DNA of 62,807 bases from a bacterium (lineage in GTDB: Bacteria > Patescibacteria > JAEDAM01 > Absconditabacterales > Absconditicoccaceae). Made by a program: the position numbers and the translations under genes. Positions 62,708 to 62,807 of this stretch are shown piece by piece. The notes below the pieces were generated by a model. That model was not told the DNA's origin. It saw only the letters and a program-made list of their open reading frames with translations, and searched no databases. The stretch's first letter is position 1. Every line of letters begins with the position of its first letter. Location: NCBI GenBank assembly GCA_030528665.1, contig JAUMYK010000003.1, forward strand, positions 1 through 62,807, written 5' to 3'.

Positions 62708-62807
62708 ATGAGATATGCTACTTCATCATTACTCTTTCTCATCAAAATCACCTGATTTCCTATAGCGCATCTCAAAAAACTTGCAAATTCTCTTGATTTC
62801 AAATTTC
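62708..62807 (+). CDS. N-terminal start of an unidentified protein (partial)
   Basis: An ATG opens a frame (one UGA-Gly) of 33 codons running off the right edge, beginning MRYATSSLLFLIKITG, hydrophobic and basic. Too short to name. Could be spurious. Confidence 0.35.

Noticed and set aside
62755..62790. Leftward promoter TTGCAA-N16-TATAGG near the right edge
   Set aside because: It matches the consensus, but it would drive only about 70 bp into a terminator and the window ends; left unannotated for lack of context.

Overview
This window comes from a bacterium that reads UGA as glycine (genetic code 25), the hallmark of Candidatus Absconditabacteria (SR1) and Gracilibacteria in the Candidate Phyla Radiation. 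With the standard code dozens of genes look broken. With UGA as Gly they close into full-length proteins, and the UGA sits at conserved glycines: the CRCG zinc-knuckle region of ValRS, the GPEGG motif of RsmE, the GGYNL motif of an HI0933-type flavoprotein, the GYHVHFEI motif of an M23 peptidase, and the Nudix region. UAA and UAG end genes normally. GC is moderate to low. Genes are packed tightly, leaders are short and Shine-Dalgarno sites are weak. I see no tRNA, rRNA or CRISPR. All coordinates below use code 25.

Layout. 1-8.3 kb: groEL, a dCMP-deaminase-like gene, a HAD protein, valS, a pilin-like gene and a first HicA/HicB-like pair. 8.5-16.7 kb: lipase-3 protein, several membrane proteins, rny, a possible Lgt-like protein and a baseplate-J-like membrane protein. 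16.7-19.6 kb: a 964-residue TraG/HerA-type ATPase ending in an S1 RNA-binding domain. 19.8-30.7 kb: HIT, PAP2, nth, sufC, a lipoprotein, a 727-residue unknown, CorC, an EEP nuclease/phosphatase and secreted or membrane proteins. 31-36.3 kb: flavoprotein, second PAP2, malic enzyme, a hidden 55-residue membrane protein, and a second HicAB-like pair. 36.5-46.1 kb: M23+NlpC wall hydrolase, KorA and KorB separated by a four-helix-bundle gene, RsmE, twin paralogous membrane proteins and a glycosyltransferase. 46.2-55.6 kb: asnA-asnS behind a classical attenuator, then Nudix, S51 peptidase, MBL, a HAD gene with an internal amber, GNAT, MazG, alpha/beta hydrolase, a Thr-Met-Gly repeat protein and a second M23 peptidase. 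55.6-62.8 kb: dnaG, a methyltransferase, a hidden 79-residue membrane protein, rplJ-rplL with an L10 leader, rpsB, tsf and a NADAR protein.

How it works together. Core translation and replication genes (valS, asnS, rplJ, rplL, rpsB, tsf, rsmE, dnaG, rny) are mixed with cell-envelope remodelling (two M23 proteins, two PAP2 proteins, GT4, possible Lgt) and a small energy/carbon module (malic enzyme, KorAB). This suits a reduced, host-dependent cell.

The most notable signals are: (1) a complete asparagine attenuator upstream of asnA-asnS, with three Asn codons in a 21-codon leader and four competing RNA arms; (2) a 10-mer, AAAAATCTGA, of which I counted 16 exact copies on both strands, in all three reading frames, upstream of promoters and paired in terminators, which resembles an uptake-sequence or chromosome-marking motif; (3) the ATPase-S1 fusion; (4) several repeat families, including a 142-bp element with terminal inverted repeats in two copies; (5) promoters of the form TTGCAA-N16-TATACT with an almost constant 16-bp spacer.
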